Source: GCA-2709075 sp038146865
Lineage (GTDB): Bacteria; Pseudomonadota; Alphaproteobacteria; MPNO01; UBA2964
DNA: 64,000 bases
NCBI GenBank assembly: GCA_038146865.1
Contig: JAYQSL010000005.1
Location: forward strand, 45,502 to 109,501
Reading direction: 5' to 3'
The notes beneath the pieces are model-generated. The model saw only the letters and a list, made by a program, of their open reading frames with translations, searched no databases and had not been told where the DNA came from. The stretch's first letter is position 1; every line of letters starts with the position of its first letter. Made by a program: the position numbers and the translations under genes. Below, piece after piece: positions 53,990 through 62,239 of the stretch.

Positions 53990-55558
53990 ATGGCCCTCAC
54001 AATTAGTACTAATGGCGCGTCATTGGTTGCGCAAGCAGCCCAGTCGCGTACATCGGCCGAGATGGATACCGCAATGGAGCGGCTATCTACCGGTAAACGC
54101 ATTAATGCAGCGAAGGACGATGCCGCAGGCCTCGCCATCGCAACGCGCATGGAGTCCCAGGTTAAGGGACTGGCCATGGCGATGCGCAATGCTGCGGATG
54201 CACAATCCTTGATGAATACCGCTGAAGGTGCTCAAGGCGAAGTGACTAACATCTTACACCGTATTCGGGAAGTTGCGATTCAGGCAGCAAACGACACAAA
54301 TGTCGCAGCTGACAGGGTAGGACTTCAAACCGAGATTACTCAGCTTATTGCCGAAATGGATCGCATTTCGACACAGACCACCTGGAACGGTATGGCTGTG
54401 TTGGATGGAACCTTTTCATCAAAGAAGTTCCAAATCGGTGCAGAAGCTAACCAAAATATTTCTTTGTCTTTGGATAGCACTGCCTCATCCGTATTAGGGA
54501 ACTATCAACTTAATTCGACGGTTCAGCTCAGTACTACCGCGGCTGGTGGTATTCTAGACGATACCTACACGCTGGTCGGTCCAGAAGGCTCAACGACCAT
54601 TACGACGACTGCCGGTGACTCTGCCAAAGAATTTGCCGCAGCGATTAACTCGGCAACAGGTTCTACAGGTATTTCGGCCACTGCAGTCACAAAGTTCAAG
54701 CTCAGTGCTCTGAACCAAGCGGATACCGTTTCTTTGACAATCAATGGAACATCGACAGCGAGTGTGGCTGTTACAAGCACAACCGATCTTCGTGGTTTAA
54801 AAGACGCGATTAATGCAAAAAGTGGCACGACTGGTGTTACCGCCTCTCTTTCAGGTGGTTCAAATGCAGCCCTAGAATTGGTTGATGTCGATGGTGATGA
54901 TGTGGCTGTCACATTAGTTGCAGCAACAAATAGCACCGAACTCCTGATGACAGCCTTGGATCGTAACGGTGCTGCGGCCTCGAGCCATGCAGGATCCAGC
55001 GACCTCGCCATCACGCTTCTCGATGCGGGCGGTACAGAAGGCGATAACAAAGGCGATGCGGGTGCTCCGCTTATCATCACGGGTCAGGTCACTGCCTCTT
55101 CTTATGGTGCCTTCAACGTCCAGGTTGCGAACGATAGTGCCGGCTTTGACAAGACAACCACTGACGGTGTTGTAGTCGCTGACGGTGAATTCTTCGGCAA
55201 TGCGGATGGTAATGCCACTTCCACATCTAACGCCTCTCTCAGCACAGTTTCCACTGTCAACGTCTCCACCAGAAGCGGGGCAGAGTCTGCACTGGCAATT
55301 GTTGATGGGGCGCTTGATAAGATAAACAACCAGCGTGCTAAACTGGGTGCATTATCTAACCGCATCGATCACACGATTGGCAACCTGCAGTCTGTTTCGA
55401 CAAACACGCAGGCTTCCCAGGGACGTATTCAAGACGCTGACTTTGCGTCTGAGACAAGTGCACTTGTTCGGTCACAGATCTTGAGCCAAGCGGCTACGGC
55501 AATGCTGGCCCAGGCGAATGCCTCAAAGCAGACAGTTCTGACACTTCTTCAGGGCTAA
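53990..55558 (+). CDS. fliC: Flagellin (intact major copy)
   Basis: Filament subunit of 522 residues. The conserved N-terminal helices (AMERLSTGKRINAAKDDAAG then LAIATRMESQVKGLAMAMRN, and QTTWNGMAVLDG) and C-terminal helices (RAKLGALSNRIDHTIGNLQS and ARSQI-like LVRSQILSQAATAMLAQANA) are all present. A variable central domain of about 220 residues lies between them. It has its own sigma-28 promoter 94 bp upstream and a strong terminator 14 bp after the stop, so it is a single-gene unit. It is probably the main filament protein. Confidence 0.95.
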   Translation: MALTISTNGASLVAQAAQSRTSAEMDTAMERLSTGKRINAAKDDAAGLAIATRMESQVKGLAMAMRNAADAQSLMNTAEGAQGEVTNILHRIREVAIQAANDTNVAADRVGLQTEITQLIAEMDRISTQTTWNGMAVLDGTFSSKKFQIGAEANQNISLSLDSTASSVLGNYQLNSTVQLSTTAAGGILDDTYTLVGPEGSTTITTTAGDSAKEFAAAINSATGSTGISATAVTKFKLSALNQADTVSLTINGTSTASVAVTSTTDLRGLKDAINAKSGTTGVTASLSGGSNAALELVDVDGDDVAVTLVAATNSTELLMTALDRNGAAASSHAGSSDLAITLLDAGGTEGDNKGDAGAPLIITGQVTASSYGAFNVQVANDSAGFDKTTTDGVVVADGEFFGNADGNATSTSNASLSTVSTVNVSTRSGAESALAIVDGALDKINNQRAKLGALSNRIDHTIGNLQSVSTNTQASQGRIQDADFASETSALVRSQILSQAATAMLAQANASKQTVLTLLQG

Positions 55559-55571
55559 TAATTTGAGGTAA

Positions 55572-55618
55572 AGACGGGTGGAGGAATAACCAAGCCCCCT
55601 CCACCCGTCTCTTTTTTT
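55572..55618 (+). terminator. Intrinsic terminator after flagellin copy 2
   Basis: A 13-bp stem, AGACGGGTGGAGG with CCTCCACCCGTCT, around a 13-base loop, followed by seven T. It isolates the flagellin from fliS. Confidence 0.93.
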
Positions 55619-55760
55619 AGGGTTTATGAGTTGCTGCCCATAATCTGCAGAAATTGCGGAGGGGCAGTTTTTCTTTTTGGCATTGAATTTAATCCGTTCC
55701 AAAATTTATCGAAAATCAAAGCTGATGGGAGCCGATTTTTAAAAAAATTGGTTTAAAGGA

Positions 55761-55788
55761 CTAAAGTTTTTTGACTTTTGGTCGTTAA
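55761..55788 (+). promoter_or_regulatory. Sigma-28 promoter of fliS
   Basis: CTAAA at 55761-55765, fifteen bases, then GTCGTTAA at 55781-55788. It lies 33 bp before the fliS ATG. Confidence 0.85.
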
Positions 55789-55820
55789 TTATAGTGAGAG
55801 TTAATGATTAGGGCTTGGTT

Positions 55821-56201
55821 ATGAACGCTTACTTAAAAAATTATGCTGACAATCAAAATAACGGGTCAACCATACCTGACGACCCGCAAGCAATTATACA
55901 AGTTTTATTAAAAGAATTAATAAAAAACCTGAACGTGATCCTTGTCGTAGGCGGGCAGAATTCTGAGAAGTACGCCCAGTCGGTCTCCAAGGCGCTCTCT
56001 ATTATTTATACGCTTCAGAACAGCTTGAACTTTGAAAAAGGTGGCAAAATCGCTGAGAACCTTTTCACTGTCTATGAATTTTGTCGCCAGTCAATTTTGG
56101 CAACGAAAGATGGTGATCACAAGCTCAAGCAGTCTGTTGAATTGTTGAGAGATATCGAAGACGCCTGGTCGCAAATACCAGAAGTTGCTCCTGCGGCCTA
56201 G
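55821..56201 (+). CDS. fliS: Flagellin export chaperone FliS
   Basis: FliS binds the flagellin C-terminus in the cytoplasm and delivers it for export. The 126-residue, all-helical protein has the family layout: an N-terminal MNAYLKNYADNQ, a helix with AIIQVLLKELIKNLNVILV, a KALSIIYTLQNSLNFEKGG helix pair and a final helix with LRDIEDAW. Conservation is modest. I chose the ATG two codons inside an upstream TTG. Its own sigma-28 promoter and the adjacent flagellin genes support the call. The gene ends 8 bp from the convergent third flagellin. Confidence 0.85.
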   Translation: MNAYLKNYADNQNNGSTIPDDPQAIIQVLLKELIKNLNVILVVGGQNSEKYAQSVSKALSIIYTLQNSLNFEKGGKIAENLFTVYEFCRQSILATKDGDHKLKQSVELLRDIEDAWSQIPEVAPAA

Positions 56202-56209
56202 TAAACCCC

Positions 56210-57679
56210 TCAGAAACCTCGTCTGCCCCAAGACGTATTTAACAGATTAATTATCATCTCCTTACGGACATTGGCTTGGGCCAAAACAGCCATCGATGTT
56301 TCCAGGATAATCGTCGAGCGGGCGAGAGCGGCTGACTCCTTTGCAATATCTGCATCGATGATATTACCTCTGGCGGTTGTCAGGGCGAGCCGCTGGCCTT
56401 GGTTATAGTCTTCAGCGAATTTTAATCGATTAATGACACCGCCGATTTCTGTGCGCGCGTTCGTAATCATTTGCCGGGCCGAGGCAATCGTTTCCTTCGC
56501 TTCCGTGGCCCCCACCTCAGTGGAAATGTCTATATCGCTTATCCCTCTGTAGCTGCTGCTAGCAGAGCTGAAGTCTGTTCCTGAGGCCTGGGTCATTGCA
56601 TAGCTAAACGCTTTATCAGAATTCATGACCACATAACCTCGAACCGCCATCTTGGCCGAGGCTCCACCATTTGTGTTGTTGATCGTTTCGCTGTTGACTT
56701 CTGTGCCGGCTCGATTGAGCGCTGCCAAAGTAATAGTGTCCGCGCCTGAATTATCGTTATCAAAGGCAGTGAAAACAATATTTTTTCCAGAGTCAGAGGT
56801 CAAAGTAACATAACTTTTGTCTGTTGAGGTTTCAGCAGTGATGCCAGTGGTCGCACTGATAGCGTTGATCGCCGTGGTTATCGGAGATAAATCAGTCGTC
56901 GCTGTGATTGTTATGTTTCCGCTTGCCACACCGTTTAGGGTAAAACTGATTGTTCCAGCATCTGAGAGCGTGTGCAATTTTGCTTTGGTTTCAGCGACGG
57001 CGCTGACGCCCGTTTGCTCCTTAACCGCATTAACAAGGGAAGCAATGGTCTCCGCACTATCACTGCCAGCATAATCAACGGCGGCAGTGCTCGTGCCGAC
57101 TACGTTAAAGGCCCCATTGGTCGTTGCAGAAGCCTCATCCGATGCTGCTTTTGCTGCAAGTGTCGTGGTATTCGTTCCAATGTTAGCGGTCTTAATGGAT
57201 GCAATTGAAAACTTTATCGCCGAGCTGCTATTGCCTCCGCCAATTCTTTGATCTGTGAAAGTTCCGTCGGTCAGGTTTTTGCCGTTAAACGACGCCTTTG
57301 TGGCTATGGCATCTACCTCTGTTTTAAAACCTGATACTACAGTCTGGTTCGAGGTTCTTGATGATTGCGTGGCAGTTGCCGACAAAGAGGAATTCGAACT
57401 ATCCAGCATGGAGTCCAAAATGGCTTGAATATTTTTGTGCGCAAGATCGGCGGCCTCCAGCATCTTTTGCGAAAAAAGATTGGAAGTCGAATGACTTACA
57501 TACTTGTTTATTTCGCTGGTAAGTTTGCTTGCGACACCAATTGAGCCTGGGTCATCATTTGCGCTATTGATCCTGAGGCCTGTGGATATACGCTTTTGGG
57601 CTATTGCCATTTCAGAGGTGGCTTTCCGAGCCGCTTCCGCAGCTTTTAAACTCACGACAGATAAATCTGAAATTTTCAT
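56210..57679 (-). CDS. Divergent third flagellin-like protein
   Basis: The 489-residue protein has flagellin-type ends: N-terminal KRISTGLRINSANDDPGSIG, C-terminal IIDADIAKESAALARSTIIL and SMAVLAQANVRKEMIINLLN. It differs strongly from the other two copies in the ND1 helices and centre. I chose the ATG with GGGGGAG about 10 nt upstream, inside a longer TTG-started frame. It could be a minor filament subunit, for example at the base or tip. A likely sigma-28 promoter lies in the divergent intergenic region. Confidence 0.9.
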   Translation of the reverse strand: MKISDLSVVSLKAAEAARKATSEMAIAQKRISTGLRINSANDDPGSIGVASKLTSEINKYVSHSTSNLFSQKMLEAADLAHKNIQAILDSMLDSSNSSLSATATQSSRTSNQTVVSGFKTEVDAIATKASFNGKNLTDGTFTDQRIGGGNSSSAIKFSIASIKTANIGTNTTTLAAKAASDEASATTNGAFNVVGTSTAAVDYAGSDSAETIASLVNAVKEQTGVSAVAETKAKLHTLSDAGTISFTLNGVASGNITITATTDLSPITTAINAISATTGITAETSTDKSYVTLTSDSGKNIVFTAFDNDNSGADTITLAALNRAGTEVNSETINNTNGGASAKMAVRGYVVMNSDKAFSYAMTQASGTDFSSASSSYRGISDIDISTEVGATEAKETIASARQMITNARTEIGGVINRLKFAEDYNQGQRLALTTARGNIIDADIAKESAALARSTIILETSMAVLAQANVRKEMIINLLNTSWGRRGF

Positions 57680-57709
57680 TTTAAATATCTCCCCCAACCA
57701 AGCCCAATT

Positions 57710-57736
57710 TTTCCGACAATATCGCTAAACAATTAA
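57710..57736 (-). promoter_or_regulatory. Possible sigma-28 promoter of the third flagellin
   Basis: On the minus strand, TTAA (57736-57733), fifteen bases, then GTCGGAAA (57717-57710). This is weaker than the other FliA sites (-35 TTAA in place of TAAA). It overlaps the opposite-strand promoter. Confidence 0.45.
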
Positions 57737-57752
57737 AAAAAGCGGTCGTAAT
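57725..57752 (+). promoter_or_regulatory. Sigma-28 promoter of the unknown gene at 57.9 kb
   Basis: CTAAA at 57725-57729, fifteen bases, then GTCGTAAT at 57745-57752. It repeats the CTAAAyAATT-N10-GTCGTAAT form of the flagellin copy 2 promoter exactly in the conserved positions. Confidence 0.82.
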
Positions 57753-57902
57753 AGCGATAAGGAGGGGAGCATCCCTATTCTGAACCGATGAGTCAATGGT
57801 CATATCGAAGTAAGAGGCTTAGAAAAGTTTCAATTAATTTTTATGGGGTTGTATAAAAACCGCCTCGACTTATTATATAAAGGGAGAAAAAGGGAGGGGA
57901 CT

Positions 57903-58388
57903 ATGTACTGCCCTGCTTGGATTTATTCGATAATTTGCAATGAAATTTGCAAAAACTACGTGACCAGCGAGCTCGATATCAGTGCGTTCGCGAAAAAGTA
58001 TGCCGCCAAGGCGGAGCAAACTTTTAGTGACTTAGATGCTTCTAAGCTTGCAGCTGGTGCAGAGGCCATTATCCGTTTTCTTGGGTCGGTAGAGGGCGTT
58101 GATGTCGTCCAGGTGTGTAATGCATTTACCTATAATACCGCTCTTTTTGAGAGAGATGGGAGCCCCAGGAAAGGAAAGGGATTATTCAAGAAGGACGACA
58201 GTCAGGGTGTTAAGTTAGAGGCCCTGGACGAGGATGCAGAGAAGCTTTTTCGCACTTTCGTTTTTCGCTTGAGATCAAATCCTGATCTTCTTGCTCCTGA
58301 AGGGTGGTCTTTACGTTCGGTTGAAGGTCTTAAATGGGTGGCTGATGTCGTCGAGCAAGAAGTATCCTTCATGGATAGTTTGGGTTAA
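57903..58388 (+). CDS. Sigma-28-class protein of unknown function
   Basis: A 161-residue soluble protein. The first 60 residues are helical with four cysteines, and the remainder is charged and mixed. I do not recognise it. A second in-frame ATG lies 60 nt upstream, but GGGAGGGG lies a few bases before this start. Its promoter is one of the best FliA sites in the window, so it should be made together with flagellin. It could be a filament chaperone, modification or late regulatory factor, but there is no direct evidence. It overlaps the convergent Sel1 gene by 4 bp. Confidence 0.65.
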   Translation: MYCPAWIYSIICNEICKNYVTSELDISAFAKKYAAKAEQTFSDLDASKLAAGAEAIIRFLGSVEGVDVVQVCNAFTYNTALFERDGSPRKGKGLFKKDDSQGVKLEALDEDAEKLFRTFVFRLRSNPDLLAPEGWSLRSVEGLKWVADVVEQEVSFMDSLG

Positions 58389-59656
58389 AGAGTTCCATAG
58401 AGTTTCTGAAACTTTGGCTCGGTAAATATTTTTCTTGCCTTTGATTGGATCTTTTCGAGTTCGTCTATTTCGAGATCTTCTACCAACACTTTTCTTATTT
58501 TTGTCGCCCCATCAAGCTCCAGTGCGCTCCCTACCAGGGCCCAAATCATTGCTAAATCTCGGTTTTTTTTATCGTCAAACGGCTCTCTCATTAACCATCT
58601 CGAAAGTTGTATGATGTGTTTCTTCGATCCCGAATAGATCTTTTGCTCCAAAAGTTTGGCCACTTCCTTGTGAAGTTCTGCATGACGCTTTTCAGTAAGT
58701 AATTCCTTCAGCGTTTCTTGATACTTTTTCGCTCTCTTTAAACCGTTAAGTTCTGCTAACACACACCACTTGTAGGCTTCACCATAGTCTTGGAGGGTTC
58801 CCTGACCGAGCTTAAGCATTACCGCAAGGTTAAATTGGGCCTGAGGGAAGTCTTCTTTTGTGGCTATTTTTAAGAACTGGTCAAAGGCTCGTCGATAATT
58901 TTTAGATTTATAATCTTTTCCTGCCTCGTTGAAACTTTGGCGAACCTGTTTGAGCCTGATTTCTTCAGCTGTTTCAGCAGGGTCGGTCTGGCTTTTGTCA
59001 TTTGCTGGCTTTGAAATCCCCTCTTCGACAACACGTCTTGTCTGTTCTCCTTCAGACATATTTTGCTCGGGTTGATTGGGGTCGCCCGCAGGATCTGGTG
59101 GCAGAGATTCAGTTGTTGTCTGTTCTCCTTCAGACACATTTTGCTCGGGTTGATTAGGGTCGACCGCAGGATCTGGTGGCAAAGATTCAGTTGTTGTCTG
59201 TTCTCCTTCAGACACATTTTGCTCGGGTTGATTAGGGTCGACCGCAGGATCTGGTGGCAGAGATTCAGTCGTTGTCTGTTCTCCTTCAGACATATTTTGC
59301 TCGGGTTGATTAGGGTCGCCCGCAGGATCTGGTGGTAGAGATTCAGTTGTTGTCTGTTCTCCCTCAGACATATTTTGCTCGGGTTGATTAGGATCAGGGA
59401 CCGCGTTCGATTGATGCCCGCCGGCTAGGATAATTTTTTGATTATTTAACAGGTTTAAGCGATCAGAGAGTGGTGTCGAAGGTAGAAATTTAAAACTGTT
59501 AGAGTGTGCAATTCGTGCACTGTATAACGAATGCTCCGGATTTGAGGAAGCATTAGCCTGACTGTTAAAAATTGGGTTAGCAAGGAAACTACACCAAACG
59601 GATACCCAAAAAATTCCTGGCAATAAATTCTTTTTAATTTTGGCCATAGGTATCAT
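58385..59656 (-). CDS. Secreted Sel1-type protein with 26-residue tandem repeats
   Basis: The 423-residue protein has an N-terminal signal peptide (about 8-35). A spacer follows, then a repeat block (88-206) of four full and one partial 26-residue units rich in Pro, Gln, Glu and Thr. The C-terminal region has a Sel1/TPR-like pattern (AFDQFLKIATKEDFPQAQFN, then LAVMLKLGQGTLQDYGEAYK). Sel1 proteins are scaffolds; the Vibrio T-ring protein MotX has Sel1 repeats. With PomA/B, FlgT and FlgP homologues in the same window, a motor-scaffold role is possible but unproven. Two ATGs nine bases apart could start it. Confidence 0.7.
   Translation of the reverse strand: MIPMAKIKKNLLPGIFWVSVWCSFLANPIFNSQANASSNPEHSLYSARIAHSNSFKFLPSTPLSDRLNLLNNQKIILAGGHQSNAVPDPNQPEQNMSEGEQTTTESLPPDPAGDPNQPEQNMSEGEQTTTESLPPDPAVDPNQPEQNVSEGEQTTTESLPPDPAVDPNQPEQNVSEGEQTTTESLPPDPAGDPNQPEQNMSEGEQTRRVVEEGISKPANDKSQTDPAETAEEIRLKQVRQSFNEAGKDYKSKNYRRAFDQFLKIATKEDFPQAQFNLAVMLKLGQGTLQDYGEAYKWCVLAELNGLKRAKKYQETLKELLTEKRHAELHKEVAKLLEQKIYSGSKKHIIQLSRWLMREPFDDKKNRDLAMIWALVGSALELDGATKIRKVLVEDLEIDELEKIQSKARKIFTEPKFQKLYGTL
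59039..59395 (-). repeat. 4.6 tandem 78-bp repeats in the Sel1-type gene
   Basis: Near-identical 78-bp units encode the 26-residue unit that starts DPNQPEQN(M/V)SEGEQTTT and ends PPDPA(G/V). All copies are in frame, so changes in copy number would alter only the length of the disordered spacer. Confidence 0.95.
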
Positions 59657-59678
59657 CGCCTTTTAACTGCGAGCACCC

Positions 59679-60062
59679 TTATGAGGACGCCATCAACGCG
59701 AGCTTGAGATCAAACAGATTCGCATGAAATTTTGGATCAGCGCCAGCTTTATAAACCGTGACCTGTGGTCGGTTCGTATCGGAGGTGGAAAATGATACTG
59801 ATATTGACGGTGGCAATGTTAAACCAAGATTTTTTAGCCCGTGTTGCCCATACGTCTCAAGATATTGAAAAATTTTTGGGTTTAACCAACACGTAGCAAG
59901 GACCCGTCCTAAAACCTCTGGCAAACAAACCAAAAGGTCTTGGGTTTTTTGAGTAGAAAAATCTTCTGAAGGATCAAAAATCTTTTCATACGGGACGGGA
60001 AGGGGTGGCGTCTCTCTTGCTGGTACTAGGTCGAAACTCAATTTCTTACTCCCCCCAAACAA
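59679..60062 (-). CDS. Hypothetical protein
   Basis: A 127-residue soluble protein with a proline-rich first quarter and a mixed helix/strand remainder. I see no known motif. It would start at TTG, 5 nt after the previous gene stops, which suggests translational coupling. It lies in the row flgM, membrane protein, this gene, Sel1 protein. Confidence 0.5.
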   Translation of the reverse strand: MFGGSKKLSFDLVPARETPPLPVPYEKIFDPSEDFSTQKTQDLLVCLPEVLGRVLATCWLNPKIFQYLETYGQHGLKNLGLTLPPSISVSFSTSDTNRPQVTVYKAGADPKFHANLFDLKLALMASS

Positions 60063-60067
60063 AAATT

Positions 60068-60448
60068 CTAGGCTTCATCGCGCCTCTTCCGACGCTCTAG
60101 ACCCTGTCTAGCCAAGTCGATGTTGCTTTGGCTTTTTTTAGTCAAATTATCAGTATTGCTGGTCTCTGATTTTGCAGCATTCTCTGCCTGCCGACTAGCG
60201 TCTCCCGTCTTTAGTTCTTGATCATAGATTTTAGCAAAACGAGAACCTTGGGCGGTAGGCGCCTTATTTTCGATGGTGGAAAGCCCACTTGGGCTATTTA
60301 TCTTGGAAATCTTGTTTTGGAGGTGGGCTAACTTTTTTTGAATTGGGGCGACCCAGAAAATGATGACGATAAGAACTAATGTCCCTGCAATGAGGATAGA
60401 AATAGGTAGAGGCGCTAAGAGTGGGTTACTTGCAATGAATTCTAACAT
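60068..60448 (-). CDS. Single-pass membrane protein, hypothetical
   Basis: A 126-residue protein with one membrane segment (about 14-36), then a short coiled coil (KKLAHLQNKISKIN) and a charged, disordered tail. I chose the ATG four codons inside a TTG-started frame. It follows flgM after about 150 bp and leads directly into the next unknown gene. No family recognised. Confidence 0.5.
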   Translation of the reverse strand: MLEFIASNPLLAPLPISILIAGTLVLIVIIFWVAPIQKKLAHLQNKISKINSPSGLSTIENKAPTAQGSRFAKIYDQELKTGDASRQAENAAKSETSNTDNLTKKSQSNIDLARQGLERRKRRDEA

Positions 60449-60602
60449 CCAAACTCTCAAACTAGGTTTTGGTGGGCAAATAAATCCAAATTTAAGACGA
60501 CAAAGCGCTTTGCTTGACTGACGTCTAGCATTTAAAAAAATTATAGTCTGCCAGTCGAGGAAAAATGTCCAGGGGTAACGGTTAGAACAATTTTCCTACA
60601 AA

Positions 60603-60947
60603 TTACTCGGAGAGCTGCTCCGCGTTCTCCATCAGCTTTTCCGCCACTTTGTCATAATCCACTGGATATTCATTGTTGCGAATTGCTTCTTTAATTTGCT
60701 GGACAGCTTCCATGTCCACTGGCGGTGGCGCATCGGCCATGCTTGCTACCACACGCTTTGCGGCGTCTGATAATTGAAGCCCCCCCTCTGAGCTCGCTGG
60801 CACTGCTGGTGCAGGAGCCGATGTCCCGGACGGCGACGAACTATTATCCACAGAACTGTGCGATACATTCGCCGGCGCATTGTCGCTGCGGCTAGGTATA
60901 TTAGCCGAAGTGATTGTCCCGGGGAGATTTTGAACCGGATCAACCAT
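60603..60947 (-). CDS. flgM: Anti-sigma-28 factor FlgM
   Basis: FlgM binds and blocks FliA until it is exported through the finished hook. The 114-residue protein has a disordered Ser/Pro/Ala-rich N-terminal half and the C-terminal FliA-binding helices (LSDAAKRVVASM, then AVQQIKEAIRNNEYPVDYDK and VAEKLMENAEQLSE) typical of the family. GGAG lies upstream of the chosen ATG. It has its own FliA promoter, giving negative feedback, and follows flgA as in many bacteria. Confidence 0.9.
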   Translation of the reverse strand: MVDPVQNLPGTITSANIPSRSDNAPANVSHSSVDNSSSPSGTSAPAPAVPASSEGGLQLSDAAKRVVASMADAPPPVDMEAVQQIKEAIRNNEYPVDYDKVAEKLMENAEQLSE

Positions 60948-61032
60948 AATATTCTCCACTTCATTGCGCTAAATATGCGCGTTTGGTCATTTTCAAGGTG
61001 TCTAACGCCCTAAATAAACGCTCGACAATCTC

Positions 61033-61060
61033 TTTACGACCGGATTTTACCGTTGTTTAG
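61033..61060 (-). promoter_or_regulatory. Sigma-28 promoter of flgM
   Basis: On the minus strand, CTAAA (61060-61056), fifteen bases, then GTCGTAAA (61040-61033). It overlaps the last codons of flgA and lies about 86 bp before the flgM ATG. Confidence 0.87.
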
Positions 61061-61908
61061 AAAAAATTCTTACTTTTTTTCTTTTTTCTACAATTCCGGT
61101 CAGAATTCTTCCTGAAACACTATTTCTTACTGAGATCCTTCCGCCAATCTGTCCGTGGCTCATCGCCATTCCCCCGGCAGAAATCTCGATCGGTCCCAAA
61201 CTATTTATAATTGTTAAACGATCGCCTTTGTAGACGTCCCAGCGAGTGTGCAGATGCCTCGGCGCAATGACCAGGTTTGCGGCAACATGTGACCTCGTTT
61301 TTCGACCGATTACGTCCTCCTTATCGTTAAAGCTCAATTGGGCTGAACTTGCGGGAATGCTTGTAAAATAGATGTCCGTCTCCCTTATAACGGTGTTCGC
61401 CTTCAGAGGTATCCTGAATTTCAGCCCTCTGACAGTCTTGTTTTGGCTTCGGTTAGCGTATTTCTGAGGTTTGTATCGGTCATGAGAAGCTCTGTTGAGA
61501 CGGTCGACTAATCTTTGATATCTTGAGCCCTTTTCTTCCTGAACAGGAGGCGAGGGCCTGTCTAATCAATTTAGGGGGGAGGGGGTCGGTTTGGGGGTTG
61601 AGGCTCCTGAGTTTTCCGACGATTTTCGTTCTGATTACAGCGTTCCAGGCTTGACCTCTCTCGTCCCAACATTCGACAGCGACGGCATCCCACCTGGTTT
61701 TAATGGGCTGAGCACTCAATTTTCCATCACAAGCAGGCCAAATCTTAATTTTGGAAGTTTGAGGAACCACGTGCAGGCCTTGTTTGAGAGCAGTCTCCTG
61801 GATCAAGGAAACCAGATTGCTACCCTTTATACCGCCCTGCGCTGCAGAACAGTTGATAAAGCTGAAGCTCACCAGCAGAGCTGCACTACCTAATGAAAAA
61901 GATTTCAT
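61047..61908 (-). pseudogene. flgA: P-ring assembly chaperone FlgA, interrupted by one frameshift
   Basis: The first frame encodes a signal peptide and the N-terminal FlgA domain (KIKIWPACDGKLSAQPIKTR and VAVECWDERGQAWNAVIRT) and ends at 61480. The second frame carries the SAF-type C-terminal domain (IPLKANTVIRETDIYF, VIGRKTRSHVAANLVI, VYKGDRLTIIN, GRISVRNSVSGRILTG) to 61047. The frames overlap between about 61480 and 61570. A one-base change there, next to a G6AG5 tract, would give about 286 residues, close to normal. FlgA is a periplasmic chaperone for FlgI. It lies between a LysM gene (23-bp overlap) and flgM. Confidence 0.82.
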
Positions 61909-62239
61909 TACGGTTTCTCGTGGGGTTATTAGTTTCCCCCAGATTATTTAAATCTAGTGAAGTCCCGCTCAACATAAGGTTTTTATTCCTTGTGGGAAAA
62001 CTTCCCGGGTTTTGGCTGACTATCTTCATCGCTATGTCGTTTACATTCTTCCGCACGTTTAGCTCGCGGCGGATAATGCGGTAAAGCGTGTCACCCTTTT
62101 TTACTTTGTAACTGTCAGTATTGCGTTCCATCGTGTAGCCGTGGGATCGCGAGTATAGGACTTCTTCCGCGTTCGAGACGTTGAAATGTGAGAATGAAGC
62201 GAAAATTAAAGTGAGGGTTATAAGTTTTCTTTTATTCAT
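61886..62239 (-). CDS. Secreted LysM-like protein
   Basis: The 117-residue protein has a signal peptide (about 1-24) and a LysM-like domain (SYKVKKGDTLYRIIRREL, then AMKIVSQNPGSF). LysM domains bind peptidoglycan, so it may anchor the envelope disk or rings. It overlaps flgT by 8 nt and flgA by 23 nt, firmly inside a flagellar operon. It resembles the LysM-type N-terminal segment of FimV-like proteins, but the family is not certain. Confidence 0.75.
   Translation of the reverse strand: MNKRKLITLTLIFASFSHFNVSNAEEVLYSRSHGYTMERNTDSYKVKKGDTLYRIIRRELNVRKNVNDIAMKIVSQNPGSFPTRNKNLMLSGTSLDLNNLGETNNPTRNRNEIFFIR

Noticed and set aside
59063..59338. Plus-strand open frame across the Sel1 gene repeats
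   Set aside because: A repeat-driven shadow of the real minus-strand gene.
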